DNA from: Chlorokybus atmophyticus
Taxonomy: Eukaryota > Streptophyta > Chlorokybophyceae > Chlorokybales > Chlorokybaceae
Assembly: GCA_009103225.1 (NCBI GenBank)
Contig: RHPI01002955.1
Location: 92,486 to 156,485 of the forward strand
Length of the DNA stretch: 64,000 nucleotides
Direction of reading: 5' to 3'
Both the position numbers and the translations under genes were made by a program. The notes under the pieces are model-generated. The model was not told where the DNA came from, did no database searches, and worked only from the letters and a program-made list of their open reading frames with translations. Below are positions 30,209-43,971 of the stretch, piece after piece (within the stretch, counting starts at the first letter, position 1; every line of letters begins with the position of its first letter).

Positions 30209-30373
30209 TGTGAACACTGCGGCAGCGCCGGCAACGACGCACTCATGATGCTCTGCGATGGCTGCAACAAAGGCCTGCATTGCTACTGTCTGGAGCCACC
30301 TTTGGACACGATACCTATGGAAGAATATTGATGCGACGACTGCCGTACCAACGGCCCTCCTCACTTGCGCTAG
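30209..30373 (+). pseudogene. PHD finger at the C-terminus of the integrase
   Basis: The frame after integrase reads CEHCGSAGND, then MLCDGCNKGLHCYCLEPPLD, then EEY, a TGA (30329-30331) and CDDC. The spacing C-x2-C, C-x2-C, H-x2-C-like (HCYC), C-x2-C is the C4HC3 PHD pattern, with Trp normally just before the last pair. The TGA replaces that Trp (TGG to TGA). PHD fingers bind histone H3 tails. In this position chromoviruses carry a chromodomain, so a role in choosing integration sites is a reasonable inference. Without the TGA the frame would end at 30373. Confidence 0.85.
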
Positions 30374-30410
30374 CAGCTGAGCTCTGGAGCTGGAACCTTC
30401 CCCAGAGCAC

Positions 30411-30422
30411 ATGGGGGGTGGC
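30411..30422 (+). other. Polypurine tract of the DNMT gypsy
   Basis: ATGGGGGGTGGC lies 38 bases after the end of the coding frame and directly before repeat sequence R1, as expected for the 3' end of the internal region. Confidence 0.55.
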
Positions 30423-31497
30423 TTGTTGACTTTGTATGCTACAGCACAGCATGTTCTTAGGGAGAACACCGACTCCATCTGCCCGTACTACCCAGCAGCA
30501 GCACACCAGCTGCACGAAGCACTTGTCACCATGAGGGTGGAGGTCATCTTTCTGTTTTTGCTACGCGTTACACAGGTGGCGCAGCAGCATGTCCAGCACA
30601 GCATGGCTGTCCATGCAGCTGTCCAAGACAGCGTGACCCTCGACTCCCCTCGACCTGACAGCTGTCATGCCTATCGCCCAAGCATGCCAGTCATCATCGG
30701 GCATGCCTACAGCAAGACCCTCGCCCGGCTTACCAGCATGGCAACCCACGCGCGTCTCTGACCAGTAGCTAGGTCATGTCTCTAGAGTAGCTCATGACCA
30801 TAGCCTACATAGGCACCGCGCGTAGCTGTTCAGTTGTGAGTTCAGTTATAAGTCAGGTTCTATATCGAGTGGGAATTTCCTGTGGAAATAGCCTCAATAT
30901 GACCGTTAGCTTATGTTTTGGACAGTCATTGGTTGACTTGTTTAAGTAGGCACAGTGTTCACCGGATCAGCTGGTGACACTGTAAGTGAGAAAGCTAAGA
31001 GCTTGTGAAGCGACTTGAACTACAAAACACCGTCCTGGTTCCCAAGAATCCCCTCACCCTGTGAGAGCCCGTGCATGTTCGTGTGCACTATGCTTGTCCT
31101 CGCTGTGAGCTTTGTATACTTGGTCGCGGTGTGCTTGTTGGCATCAGTCAGGGCATAGCATCCACGTGTTGCTTGCTCATTCACCTCACTTAACAGTGTA
31201 ATTTCTCTTCCACTCACGCAAAGAACTGTATAAACAGCACTACCTATCGTAGTGGCTTGTTGACTTTGTATGCTACAGCACAGCATGTTCTTAGGGAGAA
31301 CACCGACTCCATCTGCCCGTACTACCCAGCAGCAGCACACCAGCTGCACAAAGCACTTGTCACCATGAGGGTGGAGGTCATCTTTCTGTTTTTGCTACGC
31401 GTTATACAGGTGGCGCAGCAGCATGTCCAGCACAGCATGGCTGTCCATGCAGCTGTCCGAGACAGCGTGACCCTCGACTCCCCTCGACCCGACAGCT
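30418..31497 (+). repeat. Direct repeats R1 and R2 around an LTR-like segment
   Basis: R1 (30418-30663) and R2 (31252-31497) are 246 bp each and nearly identical, in the same orientation. Between them 30663-31251 is homologous to the E3 LTR at 16981-17647 (starting TGTCATGCC). The last 15 bases of that LTR (GTGGCTTGTTGACTT) also form the start of R1 and R2. The simplest reading is LTR end, internal piece, full LTR, internal piece: a tandem LTR structure. It abuts the 3' end of the DNMT gypsy on the left and the integrase of the E2 element on the right. Confidence 0.7.
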
Positions 31498-32246
31498 CAT
31501 CCCCAGGCCTGTGTTGCCTGTTGGCATACATCTTTTGCCTGTCTTGTGCTGCTCTTAAGCAGTCTTTTGCATGTGCCAACGAGGCATGCATGCTCTCTGC
31601 GAAGTCTCTAGCCATCGGCACTTTGCTGAATGGCTCGACATTCAGAGACATGGGTGTCAACACATGACGACCGTAATGCCTTTTTGAAAGGAGTGCTTCT
31701 TAGCGACTCATGCCATGCAATGTTCACAGCGAACTTTGCAAGTGGCAGGTACACATCCCAATCATTGAACCTAGGTGACGTGTAGTGGCGTAGCACATCT
31801 TCCAACACCTGATTGACGCGCTCCGTCTGTCCGTCACTCTGTGGATGGTAAGCAGTGCTCAAGCTCTGCTTAGTCTCTAAGTACCGGCACATAGCCTGCC
31901 AGGACTGGCTCACAAACTTGGGGTCACGGTCAGACACCAACTCTTTGGGTACAGCGTGTGATCTGAACACCGAGTTTACAAAGACAAACACAAACTCTTG
32001 CGCATCGATGTCTGTGCGACAGGGCTCAAATCTGACCATCTTGGTCAAGCGATCAATAAAGACAATGACAGCACTGTGTCCCTTCTTTGTCACCGGTAGA
32101 TCTATGATCAGATCCATGCTCACACTCTCCCATTGATAGTTGGGAATAGCCAAGGGCTTCAGGAACCCTGCTGGCTTTCTGTGCGAGGCCTTGTCTCTTT
32201 GACAAGTGTCACAACACGCGACATATCTAGATGCATCAGCACCCAA
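31498..32246 (-). pseudogene. Integrase core and tail of gypsy E2
   Basis: Frame 32246-31608 shows YVACCDTCQRDKA (zinc C-x2-C), WESVSMDLIIDLPVTKKGH with the first Asp, ELVSDRDPKFVSQSWQ with the second and SDGQTERVNQVLEDVLRHYT with the Glu. The tail continues in another frame (SLAHAKDCLRAAQDRQKMYA) and breaks off at 31497, where repeat R2 begins. The chromodomain or other C-terminal module and the 3' LTR are lost. Confidence 0.9.
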
Positions 32247-32264
32247 GCTCGGCCACCAATACTG

Positions 32265-33897
32265 TCACTGCAGCTGCTTGATGGTCTTTGCCATTCCCAT
32301 GTGCCCACTGTACACGGAATTGTGTGCCTCAAACAGACACTCTTGCCTCAAGCCGAGTGCATTTGGCACTATCAACTTGCCCTCACGGTACCAGAGGCCC
32401 TTGTGACAAGTGATCTTGTCGTCTACCTGCTTCAGCAACTCAACAAACCATGTGTCGAGTGTATAAGCACTAGGCAAACGCTGTATGATGTCTTCCACAT
32501 CAACGGCCATTGGGTTCTCCCCACTTGGCTCGTGCACTACCAACGGTGCTTCACTGTCTGCTCTCTCGAGCTCAGTTGGCATCTCGCTGGTCTCTGTTGC
32601 CACTGGTGTCTCATTGACAACTTGCTCATGCACAGATGGCAACTCGAAAGTACTGGCACTAGCATCACTTGCTTGTGCCCACCCTTGGCTTCGTGCACGT
32701 GCACGCGTTGTCACTGCCAACAGCAATGGCGAATGGCTCAAAGGGTCTGCCACATTCACTCTCCCTGGTTTGTAAACCCAGGTAAAGTTAAATCTAGACA
32801 AATACTCAGCCCACCTCGCTTGTCTTTTTGATAAGGTTGGTTGGGTCTGAAAGAAAGCAAGGGGGTTGTGATCCGTGATCACATTAAACCCACCTTCCAC
32901 CCCCTCTAAATAGCAACGCCACTCTTGTAGCGCATGGACTACCCTCAACAACTCTTGCTCAGTTGTTGTATGGTTCCTCTCAGCAGGACAGAACTTGCTA
33001 GCATAAGCAAGGGGGTGCCCACTCTGGAGCAACACAGCACCAGTGCCTTCAACAGATGCATCACAGTTTACGTCAAAGGGCTTGGTGAAGTCCGGCAGCT
33101 GCAACACAGGCGCTGTCACCAAAGCCTCTTTAATGGACGCAAAGGCTTTTTGCTGCCTCTGTGACCACCTCCACACGACCTTGTCACGCAACAGATTAGT
33201 GAGAAGGGCAACACGCGATGAGTAACCCAGAATGTACTTGCGGAAGTAGTTGCTTAAGCCTGAGAATGCGCGCAGCTCGTGCACATTCTTGGGACTAGGC
33301 CAATCCTTGACCTTGGCAACCTTCCTTGGGTTAGGGCGCACGCCCTTCTTGCTTACAATGTGCCCAAGGAACTCTAGTTCCTTCTTGCCAAACTCGCACT
33401 TGGGCATGTAAGCTGTAGAAACGATGCGCACGCAGCGTTTCCAACACCTCGCGCACTTGCGCGACGTGCATGTTAGCATCCTTGCTGAACACAAGTATAT
33501 CATCAAGATATACAAGCACTGTCTTCCCGATCAGCTTGTGAAACACACGGTTCATCATAGCTTGAAAGGTGGCTAACGCATTCGTCAGACCAAAAGGCAG
33601 CACTTTGTACTGAAAGTGTCCCACAGGCGTTCTGAACGCTGTCTTGGGCACATCTTCGGGTGTGATCCGGATCTGATGGTACCCACTAATGAGATCCAAG
33701 GAGCTGAACACTGAGGCACCGCTCAGTTGATCAAGCAAACTATCTATGCTGGGCAGCGGATACCTGTTCTTGATGGTCAGCTTGTTCAAGGCCCTATAGT
33801 CTACGCACATGCGTAGCCTGCCGTCCTTCTTAGGTACGAAAAGAATGGGTGCTCCGAAAGGAGAGCTACTTGGCTCAATCAATCCCTTCTCAAGCAA
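32265..33897 (-). pseudogene. Reverse transcriptase and RNase H of gypsy E2
   Basis: Two overlapping minus-strand frames. 33897-33331 has [40 protein letters not shown] and [14 protein letters not shown], with the catalytic YLDD. A frame change near 33430 leads into 33515-32265, with [19 protein letters not shown], the connection GLSNYFRKYI, the RNase H residues in FDVNCDASVEGTGAVL, TTTEQELLRVVHALQ and NVITDHNPLAFF, and finally the integrase H2 part (HNSVYSGHMGMAKT). This is a conventional Ty3/gypsy pol, clearly different from the DNMT-type pol next door. It would need only a few corrections to be open. Confidence 0.93.
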
Positions 33898-33902
33898 GGC
33901 CT

Positions 33903-34946
33903 TTATCTGCCCTCCATGTCCGCATACTCAGCTGGACTCAGCCTATACACAGGTTTGAATGGAGGCTGTGCATCAGACTCTAGAGGGATCGTATGCCAGA
34001 CGTCCCTCTTAGGTGGCAATGCAGGCAGTTCAGCTTGAAACACATCAAAAAATTCAGAAAACAGACCTTCAAGGGCCGTGTCTGGTGGCTTGCCACCGGT
34101 CTCACCAACTGAGGTGGAAGTGTCGTCGTTGCCGACGGGCCGGACGAGCACTAGAAGAGGTTGAGCTCCATGGCGAACAGCCCTCTTCACCTGCATGGCA
34201 CTCAACAAATAACATAAGACATCTGTACTTGATGCATTATTAACAGAGCTAACAGTGGGCGCAACATTGTGCCCATCTGCATGCAAGGTCACACGATCTC
34301 GACCTTTGCGTACACTGCAAAGTTTTGTGTCCGCGTTTGTGCGCAAGCCACATGCTTGCTCTCAGTGGCTGCCAACAATGACATCCACGCCTGGCACCTC
34401 TACTGGGATGACCAAAAGTTTGAGCTGAGCATGATAGCCTTGCACACGCACAGACAAGCGTACAACTCCCCGCACGGGGATCTCAAGCTTGTTCAAGGCA
34501 ACAACCGTGTCATCACACTTGCTGACACGAATGCCTAAGCGTCGCACAAGAGATTCACTCACGAAGTTCTCAGGTGTGCCCGTGTCTATCATCAAGATGC
34601 ACGGCACATGCGCAACAGCAGCCTTGAACAACCAAGTCAAGTCCAGAGTACTTACCTCATGGATGGCAGGGGGGTTATACAACACACGCATATGCCCCTT
34701 ACCTAGCTTGACCTCTCCCAGGACCTGCATGCCTTTAACAAAGCGGGTCCACAACCCAGGACGCTTGGGTACATTCACGCATGCACTTGTGTTGCGCACT
34801 CTTGCTCTTGCAATCCACATAGTGCTTGAGCATGTTTGACAACTCGTCAACAGGTGCATTGAGCAAGACACACTTGCCCGCACAGTCGTGCTGCATGAAT
34901 TGAGTATCTGCCTGTACACCCAACTCGTTCTCCCACACAGCGACAT
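33903..34946 (-). pseudogene. Protease region of gypsy E2
   Basis: The frame 34946-34362 contains CILMIDTGTPENFVSESLVR, with DTG as the active site, followed by GVDVIVGSH, the second-half motif. The frame 34346-33903 links it to RT through WHTIPLESDAQPPFKPVYRL. One base is missing near 33905, which separates this from the RT frame. Protease would cut the polyprotein. Confidence 0.85.
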
Positions 34947-35422
34947 TGCATGGTTGGGGAAGGCGTGACATCAAGTCACTGAAAGCACATTGCGTATCAA
35001 CGTCCATAGTGCAGCTAGCCATTGGCAATCCCTGTTGTATACATGGCTTCTTGCTCTCTTCATGTCTTTCATACATGAGAGCATGGCCCCGAGCAGCATC
35101 AGCTTCAGCTTCACAGAGCTGTGCTTCACAGCTACGCTTACGCTCTCGGTGGTTCTGTACACATGCATAAACAGATGCACCAACATGTCCCTTACTCGGG
35201 ATTGCACAGTCAACGATGTCACTTGACCGTTGCCATTGAGCTATGTTGGCCTCGTGTTGTTGCTGTAACTCTGTTACCTGCTCACACAACGTGGCAACCA
35301 AAGTGGTAAGCTGTCGGGTGGTCTTAGCAACATCATTGCCCCAAGATACCTCCTCTCTTGCTGTATGCTCTTGCTCAGCCATTGCCACAAAGGTTAGGGC
35401 CAACACCACAAGGTAAGGCCCC
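34735..35422 (-). pseudogene. Gag-like N-terminal region of gypsy E2
   Basis: Minus frame 35436-34735 gives a helical, Gln/Glu-rich segment (VTELQQQHEANIAQWQRSS), a probable coiled coil, then a Cys/His-rich part (HDCAGKCV, YVDCKSKSAQHKCMREC). No classical gag core is recognisable. It lies just inside the 5' LTR and overlaps the protease frame, so its position is that of gag. Confidence 0.6.
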
Positions 35423-35975
35423 TGTAACAGATGCACTCACGCGCACACGCGCGCACACGCGCAGCTGGTGCAGCAACAAGCCAATGCGTGTGTAATGCTG
35501 TGTATGTGCAGCAAGAACACACAATCAATGCTCAGATCAGCGTGTACAACGACCCACACCGTGCATGCAAGTGTGCACGCAGCTGGACGCACCAACTAGC
35601 ATGCACAATCAGCTCAAAACCCTGCCATGTAGTGCGTGCAAGCAAAGAATGCAACGCACGCACGGTGCAGCAAGTGCATGAGCTGATGGGCAAGCATGCA
35701 AGGCTTGGAATGCAAGCTCCGAGTCCAGTGTAACGATACCACTCACTTACTTGCTGGGCGGCTTGGCGAACTTATGCACAAGCACAAGGACTTACTACTA
35801 GAAGCCACAGCCCTACCAGCGTCACTAGTGCAGTACCTTGCAGAGGAAGCCACAGCACCGCACCAAGGAGGAAGGAGAGGATGACACCAACCTCTCTACT
35901 CAGCTCCCACACACTCACGCACTCAAGCACACCTCACACACATATGCAAAGCTTCCACGGACATCACACCCCACA
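35423..35975 (-). repeat. 5' LTR of gypsy E2
   Basis: The minus strand starts TGTGGGGTGTGATG at 35975 and ends CTGTTACA at 35423. The coding modules follow in the same direction. Just beyond 35975 begins the 1.7 kb direct duplication. No second copy of this LTR was found in the window; the 3' side of the element is truncated at R2. Confidence 0.6.
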
Positions 35976-37327
35976 TGGGATGAGAGGGAGAGCCCGTTGA
36001 ACAACTAAACTAGGCACCCCACACACAAGAGTCGAGTATGCACATGCTGAGCTGCCTCCACACATGTTGAGGCCGTTCATATACCCTCTCTTTGCTGCTC
36101 TCCGACCTAGAACATCCAAGTCCAAGGCTACATGCCTTGTCATGGCTGCGTTGACCACAACTCATGTCTAGGGCTGCCACATCAGCCCTTGGACCTCTTT
36201 CAACGCCCAAGACTGATCACACATCAGCCTCGGACATTGTAAATGTCCCTAGGCTGGTCACATCAGCCTAGGACATCACACACATCATCCTTGGACGTTG
36301 TGAACGTCCTTGGCTGGTCACATCAGCCTAGGACATCATACTCATGCATACATATGCATCCTTATGCATACATATGCGCGCATATGCACACATATGCGCA
36401 TGCATGCATATACATGCATACATCTAGTACATACCTCTCATGCACGCATATGCACTCATATGCGTACATGTGCACACATATGCAAACACATGCATACACA
36501 TGCGGACATATGCACACATATGTCTCTGTACATCACATGATGTCTCATCTGCTATGATCAGCCCTGTGCTTGCCATCATGCCTTGTGTAGTTCATCATGC
36601 TCAAGGCCGCACAGGCTCTGGAGCAGACCTACATGAGAGCACACCCACAAGCACTACACACGCTTGCGTAGTGTGGGTCCCCACTTGGTCTCATCTTACT
36701 TACCACATAAGTAAGGGACAGAGAATGGCTTTTGCCTGCCCTGTGGGCGTGACAACAGTAATGCTATCACTGTTTCGTGACTTGAATGCATGCTCATTAT
36801 GCATGCTTAGCCATGCAACTCAAATCTTAGACATTCGATGCATAGTGGACAAATGACCCCGAACCACCACCTTATTTCCCCACCTTCCAAGCCACAGGTA
36901 CTCTAGTGCGTCTATGATAAGCCTCATTGTGTGCAATGAAACGAACATATTACATGGGCGCCAACCGTTGTAGTGTGTAGTGTCCAGTTATACTCCATCA
37001 AAACACGATTATACAGTGGGATGTACACATGCCATGTCCCCAAGAGCTATATGCTGTCTATTGTGCTCGTGAAAGGAGGGTGCAATTGCCTTAATGTACC
37101 GGTAGTAAACAGTGGTATCCATCTTCATGTATGCGGTGCTTGTATCAATGAGAGATTCCATTCTCCCTGGAAATGAATTTCTAACACACAGGAACCCAAG
37201 CAGACATAGAATGAGATTCCCCAATCCTGGTGAGATTCCTCCACCGCCAGGTTAGTAAGCGGATTAGTAAGCGGAGCACGACGCCAAGCTCTAACTCGGA
37301 CACAGTAGCACACAAACAGACACACAG

Positions 37328-37372
<45 letters not shown>

Positions 37373-37390
37373 CTCTAACTGCACGTCATC

Positions 37391-40228
<2,838 letters not shown>

Positions 40229-40680
40229 GCTTTCAACAAGGGAGTGCTGTGATGAAACCTCATTCGAGTGAGAATTGAGCTTTCCAACGAGGACTTGTAT
40301 AGTACATTTTAAGGGCTGTTACATACTTTGATGTTTAGGCACGCTCTTAAGGTGATCGATTGTATAAATTGTACATTGTTAGATCATCTTTCTTGGTGTA
40401 CATAGTTGGCGTCATTCGCGTTGGCTACCACCCAATGGTCGCTATTTTCTCAGTTGAACACTACTGGTTGCTGCAGTCTTTTGCTGAGCTGGTCAGATAC
40501 ACGCATGTGCACATGCTAGTTGTTCCCTGCTGGCTAGGTAAAGACGACCGGTACCACCGGAATGGTGGTACCGGTCGTCTTTACCTATTGGAAGGGCTTA
40601 CTGTCCGATGTTGAGTGATGAAGACGATATGATTTGCCTTGCCCACCACACGGAGTCCACACTTGCCTTCCTTATTTTGT
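40229..40680 (+). other. 3' region of M3
   Basis: No coding sequence. It is partly similar to the sequence after the M2 gene near 50.5-50.9 kb (for example TTGGCTACCACCCAATG), so it is the shared 3' UTR or downstream region of the family. It includes the hairpin at 40535-40587, which the M2 copy lacks. Confidence 0.6.
40535..40587. repeat. Perfect 24-bp inverted repeat with 5-base spacer
   Basis: 40535-40558 and 40564-40587 are exact reverse complements around GGAAT. The stem begins TAGGTAAAGACG and contains ACCGGT and GGTACC palindromes. It lies about 300 bp after the stop of M3. It is too perfect to be chance and could form a stable RNA or DNA hairpin. There is no T-run after it, and a bacterial-type terminator is not expected here. 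Confidence 0.9.
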
Positions 40681-40868
40681 TAATGTCGTGCTAAATTCCG
40701 ATGGTGCCAAATGGAGTCGTCCAGCTCGTCATGGCCTCGTGATGCTGCACCTTCTCCACCTTCACACGTGGTAGCTTCCTCCATGCATATATGCTATCGC
40801 AAGATCCTCGCGAAGCTGCCCCACTAGTGTACATACTCATGTACACGACACTTACACCGAGCGCGCAT
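40681..40868 (-). repeat. Segment P, copy of the internal end of element G5
   Basis: It matches 41362-41572 (shared blocks AGCTCGTCATGGCCT, GCACCTTCTCCA, TAGCTTCCTCCATGCAT, GAAGCTGCCCCAC). The LTR at 40869-41361 is thus flanked on both sides by copies of the same internal segment. Confidence 0.65.
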
Positions 40869-41361
40869 CATGGACTCAAGCGCGGGCTTTTACACTTGCA
40901 ATTGGCATGTGATGCACGGGGAGATGAGGCTAAGTTCGTTCACAAGGTGTGGCACATGCTCATACACTTCACACAAGCAAATCCAAGCATGTGCGCACTC
41001 GCAAGCATACAACCAAGGCAACGATCAACCAAGTGTTGAAGCCTTTTTCAAATAAATATGCTCTCAGGTATGCTCCCAATAAAGCAAGGGACTTGCACTC
41101 AACCATCTGCACAAGTCAAGGACACTTACATAACCTCCCTACCATGTCTCTACAACCGTTTTAACCACTCTAACTGCCACAATTACCATACAACTCCCAA
41201 GTCAGTTACAACCAGCGATTCACAATTACATGCGAGTCCTATTAGCGAAATTGAGACACACCTCGAAGTGCTAACCGAAATTCAGCCCTAACTCATGAAA
41301 CGTGCGCCCAAAAAGCGTTCATAACCAATGCATTGCGCCACCGACACGCACGCGCATGACA
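40869..41361 (-). repeat. LTR of element G5 (3' copy)
   Basis: It matches 44818-45253 in the same orientation, sharing GACTCAAGC, CACTTGCAATTGG, GTGATGCACGGGGAGATGAGG and CAACCAAGGCAACGATCAACCAAGT. The ends fit TG..CA (TGGACTCAAGC at 40869, CATGACA at 41361). Together the two copies bracket a 4.4 kb element with gag and protease only. Confidence 0.7.
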
Positions 41362-41794
41362 GCTGTCGTCACGGCAGTGCCCAATTCTGTCGTTGTTCAA
41401 TGGTGTCGTCCACAAGCTCGTCATGGCCTTGTAATGCAGCACCTTCTCCATCTTCACACGTTATAGCTTCCTCCATGCATGTATGCTAGCTCAGGATCCT
41501 CTCGAAGCTGCCCCACAAGTGTACATTCTCATACACATGATAGGACACTTACAACATGCGCGCATCACACCCCCTTCAACTGGTGTTCACATCCCGAGAG
41601 TGTCACCTGACCTCCCCAATCTCCTTCACCCACACGCATCATCGCATCCGTCCACCCCCTCGCTTTGACCCTTCTCAACCTCTCTCACTCGCACCCGGGA
41701 AACGCCTTCTTACCAACACCACGCTCCCATCCTGGTCTGAAAAAGCCTGCTCCAACCAATGCTCCAACCAATTGTCCACTCCCCCTTCCACCGG
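41362..41794 (-). other. Internal 3' region of element G5
   Basis: Decayed sequence between the protease and the 3' LTR. No RT, RNase H or integrase motif can be read in either strand. The part next to the LTR is segment P', duplicated at 40681-40868. Confidence 0.5.
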
Positions 41795-42240
41795 TTACAA
41801 TCTTAAGAACTCCTGCCTATAGTACATCTGCACGGGCTCTATTGTCATTGCAAACACGGCCGCAAACCCTCCTTCAGCTGTTTGAAGATGCAACGGACAT
41901 GGCCCCCAATCCTTTGGCTGCAATCCCATGCGCGCCGCTCTCTCTCTAAGTATCAGCGGTTGCGCACATGTATCCACCAGCACGCGCTCCGGTGTGTACC
42001 CAATCATTTTCACATGATGATGCTTGTTGTCCACCGTTGCCACCATCGAACAACAACAACATGAAGCCTCGCATCTAGTCTTGACAAAGCCGTCGACAAA
42101 ACCAGCTGCACCGCCTCTTCTACCACTTTCGTGTGCATGCCGTTTGCTAACTCCACCATGGGCACATTCACCTTCAGCTCTTGCTCACCGTCAGCCACTC
42201 CATAAAGCTCCTTTTCCTCGTCGACGACTGCCCGCAACTC
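41795..42240 (-). pseudogene. Retropepsin-like protease of element G5
   Basis: Minus frame 42046-41795 contains MIGYTPERVLVDTCAQPLIL followed by GPCPLHLQTAEGG. It aligns with the DNMT gypsy protease (LAPKRVMLDTGAQPV, VPCPYVLDTATGSG). The active-site DTG has become DTC, which should abolish catalysis. The relation suggests that G5 belongs to the same clade as the DNMT gypsy. Confidence 0.65.
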
Positions 42241-43711
42241 CTCCTTACACGTTACACTGCAGCATTAGCGTCGCGCTCAAACTGATTTGCGTAGCTGCGT
42301 CGGCTGTCGTGGGCTTCAACATGTCCCCCAACGCGCACTCCATACGCTCTGAGATGCATCCGACATCCTTCAGCGTCAACATGGGCTGGTGGAGAAGCGT
42401 TTCCGCCAGCTTATGGACTGCACTTGCATCTGCATACGCCACCATTGGCACTGCGGTGACCTTCATGACGCGCGTACATGTTGGGCTGACTTGCGCATCC
42501 GTCACCTTTAACAACATGCCAAACCCTTTGCGGACTGCATCTTGCCCTCATCCACATCATTCTTCACGCCTTTACGCATGCCTTGCTCCACCCTCAAGAA
42601 CCTCCTCACCAAAGGCAATGTCAACGCTGACGTCGCCGACACCGCCATAGCTGGCGCAGGCGCATGACCTCCCGCCGCCGCCGTCACATGTGCCAATGTC
42701 GCGCATGGATGCGCACCAGCTGGTGCAAACAGTTTGTCATGACCCTCAGCAACTTTACAAACCTCCGAGGCTGCAACGCGGACCCCCTTGCCTAGCGTGT
42801 AGGGCGATACGACCGTCGTATGTGCTGGTGCAACGCGCGCAGTCCCCGTAGCTGCACAACGCCGCGCTGTACGCCAAGAACGCGTACGCACCTCCATCCT
42901 CATCATCCTTCCCCTGCCGGACACCCTTTTGCTTGCCTTCTGGCTGCGTGAGCAACCCCACCCCCACCCCATCCACCCCGCGCCGCCTTCAACTCCGCAA
43001 CCTCGGCGACAAGCGCGGACACTTCGCTTGCACCCGCCAGCTCCGCGTGGCTTTGTGAGCTTCCCGCTTGAGCTGAGTGTGCTGCCTTGGACGCCACCTT
43101 GCCGCTCAGCACCTCCACGCGCAAGTGCGGATGCTTGCTCCAACACACATTGTCATCATGGCCCGCTTTCCCACATCCCAAACACACAAGGCCTTGCCTT
43201 CAGACAGTACTTGGCTATGTGTCCCACCTCTCCACACCTCTAACAAACTCCCATTTGCTGCTCCTCATGCCGTGCACTCATGGGAACAACGTTTGCAACC
43301 ATGACACTCCTCACCAGGGCTGACTTGATGACTGTAGCTTGGCCTCCATCGCGCCGACCAGCATCGGTGCGCTTGGTTGCTCCTGACAGCTGCGTCGCCA
43401 TGCCTTTTGTCATCGAACCAATGCTCTTCTCATATTCTTGATGCCATTGGGCGTCCTCAAGTGCAACGAAGACGTCACGAAGCGTGTAGATTGCGCCTTG
43501 CTGTGCTCCTCAAACCACAGTCTGTACCGCCTCTCTCAAGCCATCTGCTGACGTACGCAAGTACAACACTGCAGCCATCTTGTTCGAGACAACCTCATAC
43601 TCCGTGTCCTTTAACAACTTCTCCATCCTTGTGTACATCATGCGAGGGGTCTCACCATCCTTGCACTTGAAGTACATCAGCTCCATCATCTTGCCGGCAT
43701 CGATTATGGAG

Positions 43712-43735
43712 ATATATATATATATATATATATAT
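43712..43735. repeat. (TA)n microsatellite in gag
   Basis: An alternating AT run inside the gag region of G5; it translates as Ile-Tyr repeats and probably arose after the element died. Confidence 0.9.
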
Positions 43736-43922
43736 ACGTCGACGTTAACATCACCATGAACTCCTTCACGAGCTGCACCTTTGCCCACTCCTTGTCAAAC
43801 TTAGCTCCACGATCAGCTGTACACACCTCTTGTCGAGCCTCCGATCTCCTCTTGAACTCCCTCCCTGTGCATAAAGATTCATCTTCTCAAAACTCGGGCA
43901 TCCGATGCCTAATAACAATACA

Positions 43923-43971
43923 CATATATATATATATATGTATAGTTATATATATATATATATATATAACT
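43923..43971. repeat. (TA)n microsatellite pair with palindrome
   Basis: Two TA runs separated by GTATAGT. The second part, GTTATATATAT..ATATATAAC, is self-complementary and could extrude as a hairpin. It lies in AT-rich sequence (43.9-44.25 kb) inside element G5. Confidence 0.9.

Larger units (their letters stand above)
22640..30422 (+). mobile_element. Ty3/gypsy retrotransposon carrying a DNA methyltransferase and a PHD finger
   Basis: The modules follow in one orientation: gag with zinc knuckles (22.65-25.3 kb), aspartic protease (25.3-25.7), C5-cytosine methyltransferase (26.1-27.1), reverse transcriptase (27.2-28.1), RNase H (28.3-28.6), integrase (28.7-30.1) and a PHD finger (30.2-30.35). 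A purine tract follows at 30411-30422. RT before RNase H before integrase is the gypsy order. About ten frameshifts or stops interrupt it, yet all conserved motifs are readable, so decay is moderate. The methyltransferase lies between protease and RT in what would be one polyprotein. Retroelement-borne methyltransferases are established in charophytes and dinoflagellates. What this one does is inferred. Confidence 0.85.

Noticed and set aside
40535-40587. Rho-independent terminator
   Set aside because: The hairpin lacks a T-run and lies in a eukaryotic intron-bearing gene region.
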